This document shows positions 10,201 through 18,400 of a DNA stretch of 43,183 nucleotides, piece after piece. Origin of the DNA: a virus. The position numbers and the translations under genes are program-made. Where the stretch lies: IMG/VR virus record IMGVR_UViG_3300047551_003045, positions 1 to 43,183 of that record, one strand, 5' to 3'. The notes beneath the pieces were generated by a model. That model ran no database searches. It was not told where the DNA came from and saw only the letters and a list, made by a program, of their open reading frames with translations. Position 1 is the stretch's first letter, and each line of letters starts with the position of its first letter.

Positions 10201-10686
10201 CGACAGGCCTCAAGCTGGCGTTCCGGTGGAGTCCCAACGGCATATATCAAGGAAATGATACGCACAGGGATGATTCCTGATGCAAAAACAGTGTGGAACG
10301 ATAATAATGTTGGGCAGAAACTAGACGACGAGCTGCTTTCTTCAAGAAATAACGTGTTTGAGGCAGCAATTGAATTTTTAGGAAAAACCCAAGGTATGTC
10401 AGCAGGCAATACCAAACAGAACAAAGAATATATTCTTGGAGCAAAGAACCTTGCAATGGTGCTTCCGCAAGCCGCTAGAACAAAAGGTAAATCATTTTCC
10501 AAGAAGAAGGGCGATGAACCGAGATTCTCCCGCCAAGAACTGCAGGGAATAGTCAATCGTTTTAATGAAATATTTAATACGAACCATACGATTGACGATA
10601 TTTTTAGCCGCGAGCAACTCGAAACTGCGCGAAAGCGGTTAGAGGAAGAGGGTCGCACAGTTTTTGGTCGTTCGTCAAAAGACTAA
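1249..10686 (+). CDS. Giant modular head protein: prohead protease + ArdC-like antirestriction peptidase + UvrD/Rep-like helicase (putative polyprotein)
   Basis: A 3145-residue protein with AAAGGA six bases before the ATG. Residues 1-175 are an HK97-type (U35) prohead protease: WGHNW with H69, EWSIGY with S133, and the ELYEVSPVLHGAN signature (E159). Then come a Pro-rich linker, a Cys-rich patch near 369-400 (CSNC, later two more Cys), a 77-residue Asp/Arg-rich domain (546-622), a repeated domain (675-817), an HTH-like segment near 910-940, an ArdC-like metallopeptidase (about 988-1300), a complete SF1A helicase (about 1420-2320), the second copy of the repeated domain (2462-2593) and a 500-residue unrecognised C-terminus. 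(R/K)(L/M)(S/A)SG-type pentapeptides sit at or near most module borders (residues 646, 828, 947, 983, 1362, 1386, 2402, 2609, 2632). Ordinary prohead proteases are about 200-250 residues, so this is an extreme fusion. I infer a self-cleaved, capsid-packaged polyprotein; cleavage is not shown. No frameshift or stop interrupts it. Confidence 0.85.
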   Translation: MPNNDFEYKSSVFGQTLQKGVASSIDEMQGIVECFVAGIGNRDSVGDIVATGAFTKSLQRRKPRVVWGHNWNDPIGKVLEIYEVPTTDPRLPMKMKMAGIGGLFAKVQFNLQSEKGREAFASVAFFGEEQEWSIGYKTLRAQYDQKSQANVIYELELYEVSPVLHGANQLTGTISVKSDEQYQQDGAVAMMDDEKPNKFEMEKQLGAILGSKVSLLDVGNDEVTFARRGDDGAVKRYKCGWNHSNGRYMFGAPEPVAAPMPRVAIPEPQPMMQMPPNDPRRIVRPQQMPSMPVAVKPGMDGVVVVPLPAVSYDEQTEKPKAKPLDKEEADLRDALLKIVKRHGKFNEDSKGVWAGYTPAAENEISNIGVKCSNCVFYQGEGKCQIIDVKAEDDGRCRFAVIPPGVVGGDAIDKKEYELLSDAEAEEYIEDLEVKYPGEFVLSMLRGAVGKRKKKRVKFKSLSEFDPNQYESGIANESFCIPVHPRDAFMVKQHLDPIFDYYMAETEVDIDGIIIKSGIDLDLVGAIDTALENLKKKFLDDSDTEVKALGRRIGSYFGSRLIDRPNIRNIDTRPGDRRRRGFDINVPTGGIPGFRDPTGSDFDPDRDGWVDEGTTRPRFIGVPDANLPNTERRAPKREERTPTTRRRMASGLNTSRHGYGKDNESRYGISSDEKAKREAFDSLAQSWIDRGNGWVSVPRYNNDNNRSPEFLRGRELGYNQSRHVWTGKGVKKQPAKFNEKAKSSSAYNEWYYDYVRSMSMYLSGIEQLPDKEKKNDSDFYDGIDNAIRADVYSKRPDTNTWGENEKDALSRWLNAYGFSDSSSSKPEKRLSSGKLPGLDEDFDPDNPYGEENVPYDENSMDLYDRIIRDFLGTEPERPKVTKIPAPEKKPEDYTDRDIYEERMAGASLEQMAEKLGTTRVEIRRAEQRHMAEMRRSRTENAAASTEKKLSSGFEAFLNKPENQRTAKERLMYEGPLYKYRDGQILSSGKVEDQEKNDANIQDMYTKMGEAIIASLQEIIDNPEKRGKWDLPWRTPEFYGRNPTRKNRIYQGMNQLMLSHAASKRDYKTNRWAGITQWRELKKGVKLKKGEVGVNILVPYDMRDSNGVYIGKGFKIETVYNADQMEGLPDWVYKVDEVAQLSDAERLADIENVVKEIGPKYREQGFRAFYSPADDTITIPPFAAFKDPTAFYATMLHEIIHWTGSPGRLNRDKSGNRFGNEGYAFEELIAEIGSSFAMGFLGLEPEIRDDHIQYLASWLQVLKNDPGQIRKALEQSQQAVDYIMNKSATLRRRAGVPDNERKGKEDYTIEVPIIGKITIPIIKPKRPKEGDVPVEQPKPKARIRVRGSGPGAVKTILEDYENNRLSSGISGFVIKDEEGNYYNQINQRLSSGRGPIVGAKDPNRKIERTEGSFMEKFGMKFEPTDEQKDVMDAVAHLTNNEEGGLVAVRAGAGTGKTTTVEQSVIRMAKESPKSKYYYITFNRKNAAEAQRRMPDNTGSSSINQLAYWSLLLEDRDAITPEYKEKLRKIGVGPGDEFYAAANPKSKRKTEAVGFGGKTVDTTGKKKVGFRTLGYVSFETQSGGKDVSKHYDLKKLYPEGITHENVKLDDVDFGLVLINALTRYSQSEDDVLSEKHFKLRPHEIKRNAQGGVDPAETDFKEIPKEWVDFATKMWADIMDPESNVLPNFDQQVKIWALQRPNLRTDAGMVGHGTRKVKDARSQDKNLEVGSIVQIDGEDFVYTGGGRGALRRRYATEENPLNVFFFDEAQDVNPVLLKVIEDNIRDNNLATVMVGDPRQSIYGFRGSTDSFAKLDPDFNLTLTDSFRYGKTTAFIGNLILGRGNAADRENGVPDVAANYQLFGRLQDVVRADFNLGTLSGAQLAKKLDSIEKKYGITGPNGQKLADMPEKERNDLLTKVVSYLAPEREGILYRQIPADADGTWAFISYSNRNTLEEALQFLSQHQDKTIGLPAEKYKDMVEFLRHLLWVKRPTGTRPRESKIIGNVWDAAEINKRASQKSSYGQLASMMKLLRVRDANGNQLSEIDWLNRLLGRKDPKTGEILERARIRPLEEPIDVDPFKNIDGTSSIVSGAELKMLGALKAGKGGGGKVGGYKLNRDKRFNIVPNPSGQSPSREIFWKLDTEGLKDGESWENGVIISGEGIIDSYEFKDAAGKIQRTGDKNGEKPIARRRLETFINDLGLGDKITIAPKYVPRKAGSSNAPSYDAIRIKGSTPDETGTLLSLVGKFITDTTNDPEVDASFLTTHAAKGLEFDNVILGNDFFQPEFDNAGNVVTDIDREMENLIYVAATRAKRRIQMSDATAWIIDRKKNKRGFEFVEKNLSAEQQAPSGFWNPFDESAEQVYPDGARELASGRALSVSAPAKATRKLGNAPEGRGTNRQERRQRLRSGATPNTDGFAFLDEDTMKQDLQKFATGNFNNRPVDRHIGPDYKRFTPDPIELEERRKHEALIERWGKEGLGWQTAGWTQADKYKSPDYLRGRELGINQARVKWLGDAQERPRDFNEKQKASATYRSWFYSYVRQLGTYLDANRREDDKYWEGVEDGARQSIATHMPMTDTWMREDVDNMVDWMRQYGFGPSGEKIKKETVKPQRLLSSGAVRARPTASGMPAKRERRMASGAVYSQNVSATNLAAIRGSKSGSDYEFARRFWDGFRKRGITLDTSSKAPSAQERRRQINAGLDKVSGAMRNRPEIKIGSVSQNARLDNPDSTTWMLPVSKLRESIRIPTEFDVARNPDNTVRDVNWTKSEPISISDLAKIMNLSPQDKKKLTSDDAGISHDSVRYLIAELGNQPEFAGWRLFSPVTDDEPGNARMSQAQRFAENLGRANMRDRFIIEAFGKDAYPFWYDGSEKEIIDADEYSSLGEVDPAAKFNAVGRFSRNPDDASGEAMAESDLIYEGMPDVSTRRAEEIAKTEEAPQITDKTSRKDFELKKLLDHLGLSEDERGMQELNTRLQKAFGVQDSDLFNPRQASSWRSGGVPTAYIKEMIRTGMIPDAKTVWNDNNVGQKLDDELLSSRNNVFEAAIEFLGKTQGMSAGNTKQNKEYILGAKNLAMVLPQAARTKGKSFSKKKGDEPRFSRQELQGIVNRFNEIFNTNHTIDDIFSREQLETARKRLEEEGRTVFGRSSKD
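2884..3114 (+). repeat. Asp/Arg-rich 77-residue domain, copy 1
   Basis: Encodes residues 546-622 of the giant protein. Key features are KALGRR at the start, DTRPGDRRRRGF, the Gly/Pro turn VPTGGIPGFRDPTG and an EF-hand/dockerin-like acidic loop DFDPDRDGWVDEG, ending RPRFIGVP. A near-identical copy lies at 41534-41767 in another large gene. In both places it is followed within about 30 residues by an RR(M/V)ASG pentapeptide. Confidence 0.9.
3271..3699 (+). repeat. Internal domain repeat, copy 1 (LRGRELG domain)
   Basis: Encodes residues 675-817. Shared with copy 2 at 8632-9027: SP(E/D)(F/Y)LRGRELG, F-N-E-K at the next turn, the aromatic patch W(Y/F)Y.YVR, and an ending resembling W..(Q/A)YGF. 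It is bounded by RMASG before it and RLSSG after it. I do not recognise the fold. Confidence 0.85.
4210..5331 (+). other. ArdC-like antirestriction/zincin metallopeptidase module inside the giant protein
   Basis: Lies between ILSSG (ends 4209) and RLSSG (starts 5332). The first half has the ArdC N-terminal ssDNA-binding signature: NRIYQGMNQLMLSHAA, a WAGITQWRELKKGVKLKKGE stretch and VNILVPY. The second half has the zincin motif HEIIH (residues 1195-1199), then WTGSPGRLNR and a downstream EELIAEIGSSF (about 1224-1234) that supplies the third ligand. ArdC proteins protect incoming DNA from restriction; metal ligands appear intact. A virion-delivered antirestriction role is inferred from the fusion to the prohead protease. 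Confidence 0.8.
5419..8340 (+). other. UvrD/Rep-type SF1 DNA helicase module inside the giant protein
   Basis: All diagnostic SF1A motifs are present in order: a Q-like segment FEPTDEQKDVM, Walker A AGAGTGKTTT (residues 1448-1457), motif II FFDEAQD (DEAQD 1763-1767), motif III GDPRQSIYGFRGS (from 1791), motif IV DSFRYG, motif V THAAKGLEFD (2261-2270) and motif VI LIYVAATRAKR (2300-2310). The set is complete, so the module is probably an active 3'-5' helicase or translocase. It lies between an RLSSG site (5404-5418) and the weaker ELASG site (8344-8358), so cleavage would release it as a protein of about 970 residues. Confidence 0.88.
8632..9027 (+). repeat. Internal domain repeat, copy 2 (LRGRELG domain)
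   Basis: Encodes residues 2462-2593, a diverged paralogue of the segment at 3271-3699 with the same SPDYLRGRELG core and MRQYGF ending. It is bounded by RLRSG upstream and RLLSSG downstream, mirroring copy 1. The two copies differ widely at DNA level, indicating an old duplication. Confidence 0.85.
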
Positions 10687-10733
10687 GTATCAACTTGGTA
10701 AATAATTTTGATGAAATTCAATAATGTTGCTAA

Positions 10734-10764
10734 TTCACGCTGGATACTCGTGATAGGTTATAAT
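10734..10764 (+). promoter_or_regulatory. Candidate promoter before the acidic PepSY protein gene
   Basis: A perfect TATAAT lies at 10759-10764 in the 139-base gap after the giant gene. The best -35 is TTCACG at 10734-10739 with a long 19-base spacer, so the -35 is weak. Confidence 0.4.
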
Positions 10765-10804
10765 TTAAGCACAATTTAATGGTTAATGTCCGAGTCGGTC
10801 ATTT

Positions 10805-10820
10805 TCCTGCAGAAACAGGA
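10805..10820 (+). promoter_or_regulatory. Hairpin overlapping the ribosome binding site
   Basis: TCCTG (10805-10809) and CAGGA (10816-10820) form a five-base-pair stem around a six-base loop. The right arm contains most of the Shine-Dalgarno AGGAG (10817-10821), four bases before the ATG at 10826, so folding would hide it. Translational control is inferred. Confidence 0.4.
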
Positions 10821-10825
10821 GTTAT

Positions 10826-12463
10826 ATGAACAACGCCGAAAATATGAATGTGAGTGTTGACAGCGACGGCAATGTACTGAAGTGTGCAAAGGGCCTTGCT
10901 GGAGCACAGTGCGGCTTCTCGGCCGGAGCAAAAATTTGCGCTAAGTGTGGTGCCACTCCAGTTGAAATGAAAATGGTGCCTGTATCAAATATCGAAGAAA
11001 AGAGTGTTATGTCTGAAGACATGACCGAGGACATGATTCCAGAAATGTCAGATGAGATGATTGATAGGGCAAAAGTAAAGAAAAAGAAAATGATGAAACC
11101 CGCTCCAATGGCAGAGGAAATGGACGAAGAGCAAATGATGGACGAAGAAATGACTCCTGTCAAGAAGAAGCGCGCAATGCCTCCTGTCCCGGAAGATACT
11201 GAACCAGAAATGATGGACGAAGAGGGCGACGAAAACATGGATACCGAAGTCGAAGACGACGAGGAAGACATGATTTCCGAAGAGGGCAAGATGTGGAACC
11301 CGCTCAAAAAAGTTCGAAAGATGATGGGCAAAGCAGAGATGGGCGAAGAAGACGAAGAGGATATGCCCGAAGAGGAAATGGAGACAGAGGAAGAGGCACC
11401 AGAGGCTGAAGCCGAAGTCGAAGTAACAGAAGAAGACGAAGAAGAAGCTCCAGAAATGATGGAGGAAGAAGAAGAGACTGATGAAGAGATGGGTGCTAAA
11501 GCATTTTCTCCATCAGACTCGCACTGGGACGAACTTAGAAACTACAGAATTAAATCAATGGGTTATAAGTCATCAGACCTAGGCGCTACTGGTTATGTTT
11601 GCGCACTAGAGAGAAAAGCTTATGCCGGTTCAGCTCCTGTATGCGATGATTGCCCTGGTGGTTGTGTTGCAGAGAAAGGCATGCCTGGAATTCTTCATGC
11701 TGAAGGGCTTGCAGAGAAGATGTTCAATGGCAATGTCATTGATTCTGGTTATTCGGCAGACGCCGACATGTTTGTTGTTGATGTTCAGACAAAAGACGGT
11801 TCGGTCAAGGAAGTATTCATTGATGGTACAACAGCAGAGGTGATGGGATTCCATCGTCTTGATATTTCCGAATTTGAACAAAAGTCAGATTTGGTCGAGT
11901 ACAAGCTGATTGACTTCACGGAAGCAGCAGAAATCGCCGTAAAATCATTTGATGGTCACGTTGTTGCCGTGGAGCCAGATATTTTCGAGGGATTTGATTC
12001 ATATGCTGTTGAAATCGATGGATTCGATGGGAAATCGTATGATGTGTTCGTTTCTCTAGATGGTGAAGTTCTTGGGTACGACCGCTACGAGCAGGATGAA
12101 GTTGAAGCAATAGAGGCTGAAGCTGCAGAACTTGCAATTAAGAGAGCATTTACACAAGAGCGACGCATGGAGCTCGCTGATAGTGGGATGGCAATGCCTG
12201 ATGGTTCGTATCCAATTGTTACTGGCTCTGACCTAAGAAATGCAATCCAGGCATTTGGGAGAGCAAAAGACAAGGAAGCGACAAAGCGCCACATAATGAA
12301 GCGCGCAAAAGCGCTTGACATGGAAAGCGTTTTGCCAGAGAACTGGAAGTCGGGTTCATCAGAAAAAGATGCAACAATAGGTAGTGAGGCCATAAATGAT
12401 GCAGAGTTCCTTGCTTCACTCGCTGAATTCCAGCTACTTGAAGAGCAAATCGACAACAACTAG
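10826..12463 (+). CDS. Acidic head-module protein with zinc ribbon and PepSY-like domains (possible scaffold or core protein)
   Basis: 545 residues, Shine-Dalgarno AGGAG four bases before the ATG. Residues 13-50 hold a Cys pattern (C, C, then CAKCG) resembling a zinc ribbon. Residues about 60-230 are Met/Glu/Asp-rich low complexity with long acidic runs, typical of scaffold-like proteins, interrupted by a short basic helix. Residues about 250-290 contain a second Cys cluster (CDDCPGGC). About 290-430 hold two PepSY-like repeats, each ending in an acidic-flanked V-G-F/Y turn (EVMGFHRLD, EVLGYDRYE). The end has the phage module LPDGS-like MPDGSYPIVTGSDLRNAI followed by KRHIMKRAKAL, frequent in head-associated phage proteins. 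It lies between the protease and the 2510-residue gene, so a head assembly role is likely. The function of each domain is unproven. Confidence 0.6.
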   Translation: MNNAENMNVSVDSDGNVLKCAKGLAGAQCGFSAGAKICAKCGATPVEMKMVPVSNIEEKSVMSEDMTEDMIPEMSDEMIDRAKVKKKKMMKPAPMAEEMDEEQMMDEEMTPVKKKRAMPPVPEDTEPEMMDEEGDENMDTEVEDDEEDMISEEGKMWNPLKKVRKMMGKAEMGEEDEEDMPEEEMETEEEAPEAEAEVEVTEEDEEEAPEMMEEEEETDEEMGAKAFSPSDSHWDELRNYRIKSMGYKSSDLGATGYVCALERKAYAGSAPVCDDCPGGCVAEKGMPGILHAEGLAEKMFNGNVIDSGYSADADMFVVDVQTKDGSVKEVFIDGTTAEVMGFHRLDISEFEQKSDLVEYKLIDFTEAAEIAVKSFDGHVVAVEPDIFEGFDSYAVEIDGFDGKSYDVFVSLDGEVLGYDRYEQDEVEAIEAEAAELAIKRAFTQERRMELADSGMAMPDGSYPIVTGSDLRNAIQAFGRAKDKEATKRHIMKRAKALDMESVLPENWKSGSSEKDATIGSEAINDAEFLASLAEFQLLEEQIDNN

Positions 12464-12483
12464 AAGAACTAGGGAATCCCGCA

Positions 12484-15400
12484 ATGACGGGTGACTTTAT
12501 CGACGTAAATCGAGTCATAGTCTCAGAGCGCCTGCTTGTACCAGTGGGCCTAGCTGTTAATGCAAACGAAAAAGCGCTTGCCTTCAAGCGCTCAATAAGC
12601 GAATCTGCAAGACAGGAAAGATTAATCGCAGATATATCAGTTAAAGCTCTTGGAGAAAACCGACAGACTTTCGAAAATACAGATAACCGCAAAAGAGAAT
12701 TTAGCGGCGATACTCGCCCTGGTGTTGAGAGCGATGAATTTGGGCATCGATGGGAAACTGCTGGCTCATGGGAAAAGGGTAAGAGATTAGTAATTTCTCC
12801 GTCATACGAAAGCAAAAACGGTCTTGATACAAACCCAAATATTGGGTGGATTGAGCCGACAACGCGAAACTTTCGAAACTTTGATGAGATGTTGGCCGAA
12901 CTTGGCAAAAAACCAATAATCCAACTTACAAAATATAAAGTAAACCCAAAAACAGATGACGTAGACGAACAGTCCGCAAAAGTTGTCGATTCATTTGCCA
13001 TTACGCCTGGGCTAACCTTCGCTGAGCGCCAAGCCGAACTTGCAAAACAACGTGGGACAAATGGACAAATCCAAGAAAAGGTTTTACCCGGAAAACCACT
13101 ATCCGAGCGTGTTCCTGGTGGAAGCCTAATAGCGAGAGCAGCTGGGCGATTCGGAATTATTCGCGATGAACTGAATAAATTTAGATGCCCTCCAGGAACT
13201 CCAGCTGCAAACCAGTTCACTGACATGTTTGGAACCAATTGTTTTGGATTTAGCGCCTCACGTTTTGCACGATTCACTGCGCGCAAAGCGCAGGAAATGC
13301 TCAAAACAGAAGAGGGTGGTGGCTTTCTAAATAATGTTCGTTCATTTCTAAATTTTGTTTATAAAAATGAATGGACTCCAAATGTTCCTTGGGCACCAGT
13401 CAGGATGGGACGACATCCATACTTTGATTCAGTTACCGGTGAGCGCATTGACGCACCAGACTGGCGTACGGTTGACGTAGCGCCTGGTCAACGCCTATTT
13501 AGAAATGGTCTAATTAATTCCCAAGACTTTCATATGCGCATGGACGATAATGTCAATTCGCTATATACATCGCTTGGGGTTGACAGAAGCGAGGCTGCAC
13601 GAGCCGTAAACGCTGACGTAGTTGAGGCATTTGAAGCACTTAACAAACTGTATGAAACAACTGGTGGTCGCGATGGCTGGGATGTCAATATTGCAAACGT
13701 TTCTGGGCTTGGCGACAACTCAAGACTGCGACCAGAAGAGGTAACGAGATATATAACTGCAAGATTATCCAAACTTCCTAATTGGAGTGCATTGTCAAAA
13801 GCAGAACAAGAGAGAATGATAGCTAGCGACACCAAACGGTATTACGAAACAGAACGCGCCTACTTTGAAACAGCTCTTCATTTATTTAAAGAACAGCCTT
13901 CTGTGGCGAAGTTTTTTGGCCGTATTGAATACAACTTCTTTACAAATGACGAAGCTGGAACATCTGTATATGGGGACATGCGCCCTGGTCGTGGTGGAAT
14001 TCGCGGAGTGATGCATGTAAACCTAGAAAAAATTCTTACTAATCAAGAATCAATGCTTCCAGACCTTATGGCAAATGAGAGATTAGCCATCTCTGCTCTT
14101 GGGGCGATAAGTGATTCAGCTGCCAAGAGTGAAGTAGCAGATTTTCTAATTAATTCAGAATACGCTGCGCGTCACATGGCCGGTCTAGTTGATGGTCCAA
14201 AAACATTCACCAGACATATTGCTTTTCACGAGTTTTCTCATGGAATTCAATCACAAGCATTTATTAAAAGCACGCTCAGAAAAGCAATTGAGGGTGGAGG
14301 CAAACTAGAGATTCCACAATACAGATTGAATAAAAAAACTGGCGTTAGTGAATTTGTTGGTATGCGAGTCGTCAAGGTTGACTTTGACCCAGAATCTGGT
14401 GGACTGCTAACAAATCTGACTGGCAGCGACATCATGAATCTAATGATGGACGTAAATGATGGGCTCGACCTGAAGCATATGAGCGATGCTCTCTCTCGCT
14501 CTGAGGTTGCGGCATTTCTTGCCGGCAAATACCCGACCGACTACACAAAGGGCAGCGAAATATGGGGCCTAGAGGTCGGCGCGGAATTATGGGCCTTACG
14601 TGAACAAGGATTGATTTTTGGCGATGACGTAGATGCTGCTCTCGAATGGATGGATGATGTTGATAGGCGTGCGGCGTCTTCGGAAAGAGCTGAACTCGAT
14701 GCAATTGATAGAGCTGTTGAAGAAACTTTGACTTTTAGACCACCATCTGAAGTCACGCCAGATGAAACAGAAACAGTTGAAGACATGGTGGATGTAGATG
14801 CTCGAGAGGCTGGCGAGCGCAGAAGGAAACTAAAAGAATTTAAAGAGTTCTTTAGCTCTCTTTCTGAAGAAGAGATGCTGTCACAAGCTGCAATGGTCAG
14901 AACACAGCAAATGGACATGCGTAGAGAAGTTAAGAGAATGGAAGACGAATTAAGAGGTCTCGTAAAACTAGATGGAATGAGCGATGATGAATTCAATGTT
15001 TTGAAAAAAGCCAAAGAACGAGACATTGAACGAGGCAAAAAGGTACTTGATTATTACGAAAAAATGTACAACGATGCCCGTACTACATGGCGCAAAAAAT
15101 ATGGCGTTGGGTCTGGGGCAACGAAAGAAATGGAACGTTTTGACGCTGCTGTCGGGAGAGTAAGAATTGAATCTGGAATTCTCACTGATGAAGAAGTTGC
15201 GGCTTTTGCCAAAGAAGCTCGATTCGAAGAAGTAAAAGCATCAATAGAAAAATTTACAGACAAGGAAGTTCTTCGTCGGGCGGCAGATATCCACCTCCTT
15301 GTGAGAGGAAAACCAGAAGATTCACCAGAAGTACAAGAATTGATGCGTGAGCATGATGCATTAAGGACTGAATTCATCAAGAGAGCTATGGGGTCAGACG

Positions 15401-18400
15401 GAGAAATTACACCAGCAAAAGCAAGCAGAGATTTTTTTAGAGCCGTCGAAAAACTGCTCGAACCAAAAGAGCCAGCAAAAGTAAAGAAATTCAAGTCCCA
15501 GAAAGACGCTGCATTATTTGGACAAAAAGAGCGTGCACGCCTAAGAAGAAAAATAACCAAAGAACAAGCAGCAGCAATTGTTGAAATGGAAGATTTCTCC
15601 ACTCCGCAAATTGCCCAAATGTTTGACCAAGGTGCTCAAAGCGCCGTAGGTAGAGCAATAAACGCAAGAAATGCCAGAATGAAGAGACTTGGTCTAAAAA
15701 TAGACCCAACTTCAGCTGATGAAGGCTCGCTTGAGGACCAGGTTAAAAACATAATAATTCCGACAATGGAATCTATTGATTCATCATCAATAAATGAGCC
15801 ATTCGCAATTGAGGCGGTAATAGAGCTTCCATCAAAGCGCGCAGCTGATACAAAAGTCGGCAAAGAAATTAATGTTGACTCATTTACTGCCGGTCGCGTA
15901 ACGACATTGAGACAAAAGCCGCTAACAGCAGATAAGAAGAAAAGCAGAATTATTATCAATGTACGCGAGGGCGATAGAGGGGTTTTCCCCAAACCGGCAG
16001 AAGGAAAAGAACAGGCATTTGTTATTCCGCCTGGGTCTATCAGGATTATTGGCAAAGATAAAGACGGCACAATAAGAGCAGAAATATCAAGACAAAAGGA
16101 TACTGTCGAGGTTCTTGACTCGCTTGTTGATTCCATTAAGTCTGGTACGGATGACCGAATTTGGCGCGATGGAAATGCAAAGAAAATCCGGGCTGTTGCA
16201 GACAAGGCAATAGTTGACAGAGAAAAACGTGGTGTCGAACGCCCATATTTGCGCATGGACGATGCGTCAATGACATCTGAAATTAATACAGAAGTGATTG
16301 ACTCATTAGCGAATTCTGGCTCATCAATCGGTGAGACTTTTGACGTACTCTCTGATGCTCAAAAAGCGGAAAAGAAAATACGCGAAACAAAGAGGGCTGC
16401 CAGCAAAGCAAAAGCGCCTAAATCAACAAAACGAAAATTATCATCTGGGCAAGAATTCCTTGGCGAGATAGAGACTCGTGACGAAAGAAGAAAGACGAGA
16501 GTGAATGAGCTGACATCAAATCTTTCTGACTTGCGCTCAATTCTCTCTGGCAACGGGTCAAAAGATATGCAAGATATCTCCGAGGACATGCTCGACCCAG
16601 CTGTCGCTGAAAAAATAAGAACATTAAATAATGAACAAATTTCTCAGGCAATCGAAAATGCTGCATTCAAAATGCATACATCATTCGATAGGCGTGTCCG
16701 CGTAAGAATGTACGAATCCGAACTTGATGACCTTGCAAAAAACGGCAAAGTACGCGCACCGTCTGGCTCGGTTCCAGAAATAGGAGAATTTTCCACACGG
16801 AGAGCAGAGCGTTTGGCAAGAATGACACCAGAGCAACGCGCATCACGGCTCTCCTCTGGACGAGTTGGTACAAAATCTGAACTCGAAGAGCGAATGTCCA
16901 GGGAATCCGAGGTTGCGGCGAGGGCAGCCTCAATATTTGATTCGGTGATTAGCGCTGGGAAAAATATTGATGATATGTCAGATGATGAAATTACGAAAAC
17001 ATTTGGAACTTCAATAAAGCGTTCGCCAAGAAAAGCAATAAGTTTAAAACATCAAAATACATATGTTGCAGAAGACGTTCCATCGGCACTCGCACTTATG
17101 GCACTAGGGCACCACGTAAGTGTTGAAAACCAAAACCTAACCCTGACGACGACGGCACAGCTTCAACTAGAAAAACAAGTTACAAAAGTAGCAAGACTAC
17201 ATATTAGGGATGGAAATGAAAGATGGCTCAAATTCAAAAAAGCATATGAAGAGCAATTATTAAAGAGTAATCCGCTTGCAGACATAAATGATAAGCAAGT
17301 AATTACTCAAATGAAAAAAGATTATATAGATGGATTTCAGGCAGACCTATGTGCGCTCTATAAAGCAAATGAAAATCTTCTTTGTTCTGGGCATATCGGT
17401 ATCGATAGAGAAAAAATGCCACAAACCAATGGTCGCACTAAGGGCGCGGATACCGTCGCGATACGTATGTTCAAAGATGGAAAAGCAAAGGGAAAGTGGG
17501 TATCAACATTTGAAACACAATTTAAAGCCGTAGAAGACGAGCTTAATTTTGCCATCGCAGATGGTGCGAGTGATGAAATAAGAAAAGATTTAGAAAATCG
17601 CATGGCATCGCTTAAGACATCTATGGATGAATATGATGCAATTAAAAAACGTCATCCAACGCTTGGTAAAACAATAGATTCTCCATTATCAGAAGATGAA
17701 AAACAGTGGATGTATAGCAATACAGACTGGAATGACACAGAGGTAAATCTAGAGGATAATTTCATTGCATTTCTTAATAAAACCCTAACTACAATTGACC
17801 CACAAAACGGTCCAGCTGTTAGAAAGAGAACAGTAAATCCAAATGAGTATGCGCCATCACAGCAACAATTAGTTGCATCAAAAGTAGCAAAAATGGCCCA
17901 GGATATTACTAAGCCAGCAATCGCAATAGCAGAAAAATTAGAAGCGCAAGGATTGAAGCGCGGAACAAAAGAATTTAGAGATGCATACCTAGAAGAAATA
18001 AATCAGCAATGGTTTATGAGTCCAATTCTTGCAACAATGGACAAATATATTCTCGACGGACATCATCGTTGGGCTGGAATAAATATTGCCAATAATTCAT
18101 TGGATGCAGATTTAAATATCCCACTCAACGTTAATGAGGTACAAACTGACATTGTTGAAGGTTTAACGCTCGGTCGAGCCTTTCAAGAGGTGTACGGGAT
18201 AAAAGAAGCTCGCCTCGGCGCAGAAAATAGATGGAAAGTGGGCGATATAACGGAAATATCAGATGACGAGATTTCCTCAGTAGCGAAGAATCTAGAGCAA
18301 AATATTTCAGCAATGGCTGATGAGCTTTATGAACGTGGGGACTTTATACAAGTTGGAGCTGTTGGGTATAAAGCGAATCCAGATTACAAAAAAGCAGTAC

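Noticed and set aside
12219-13304. 361-residue minus-strand open frame across the border of two head genes
   Set aside because: It mirrors codon structure of two clear plus-strand genes and encodes a Ser/Leu-rich shadow without motifs.
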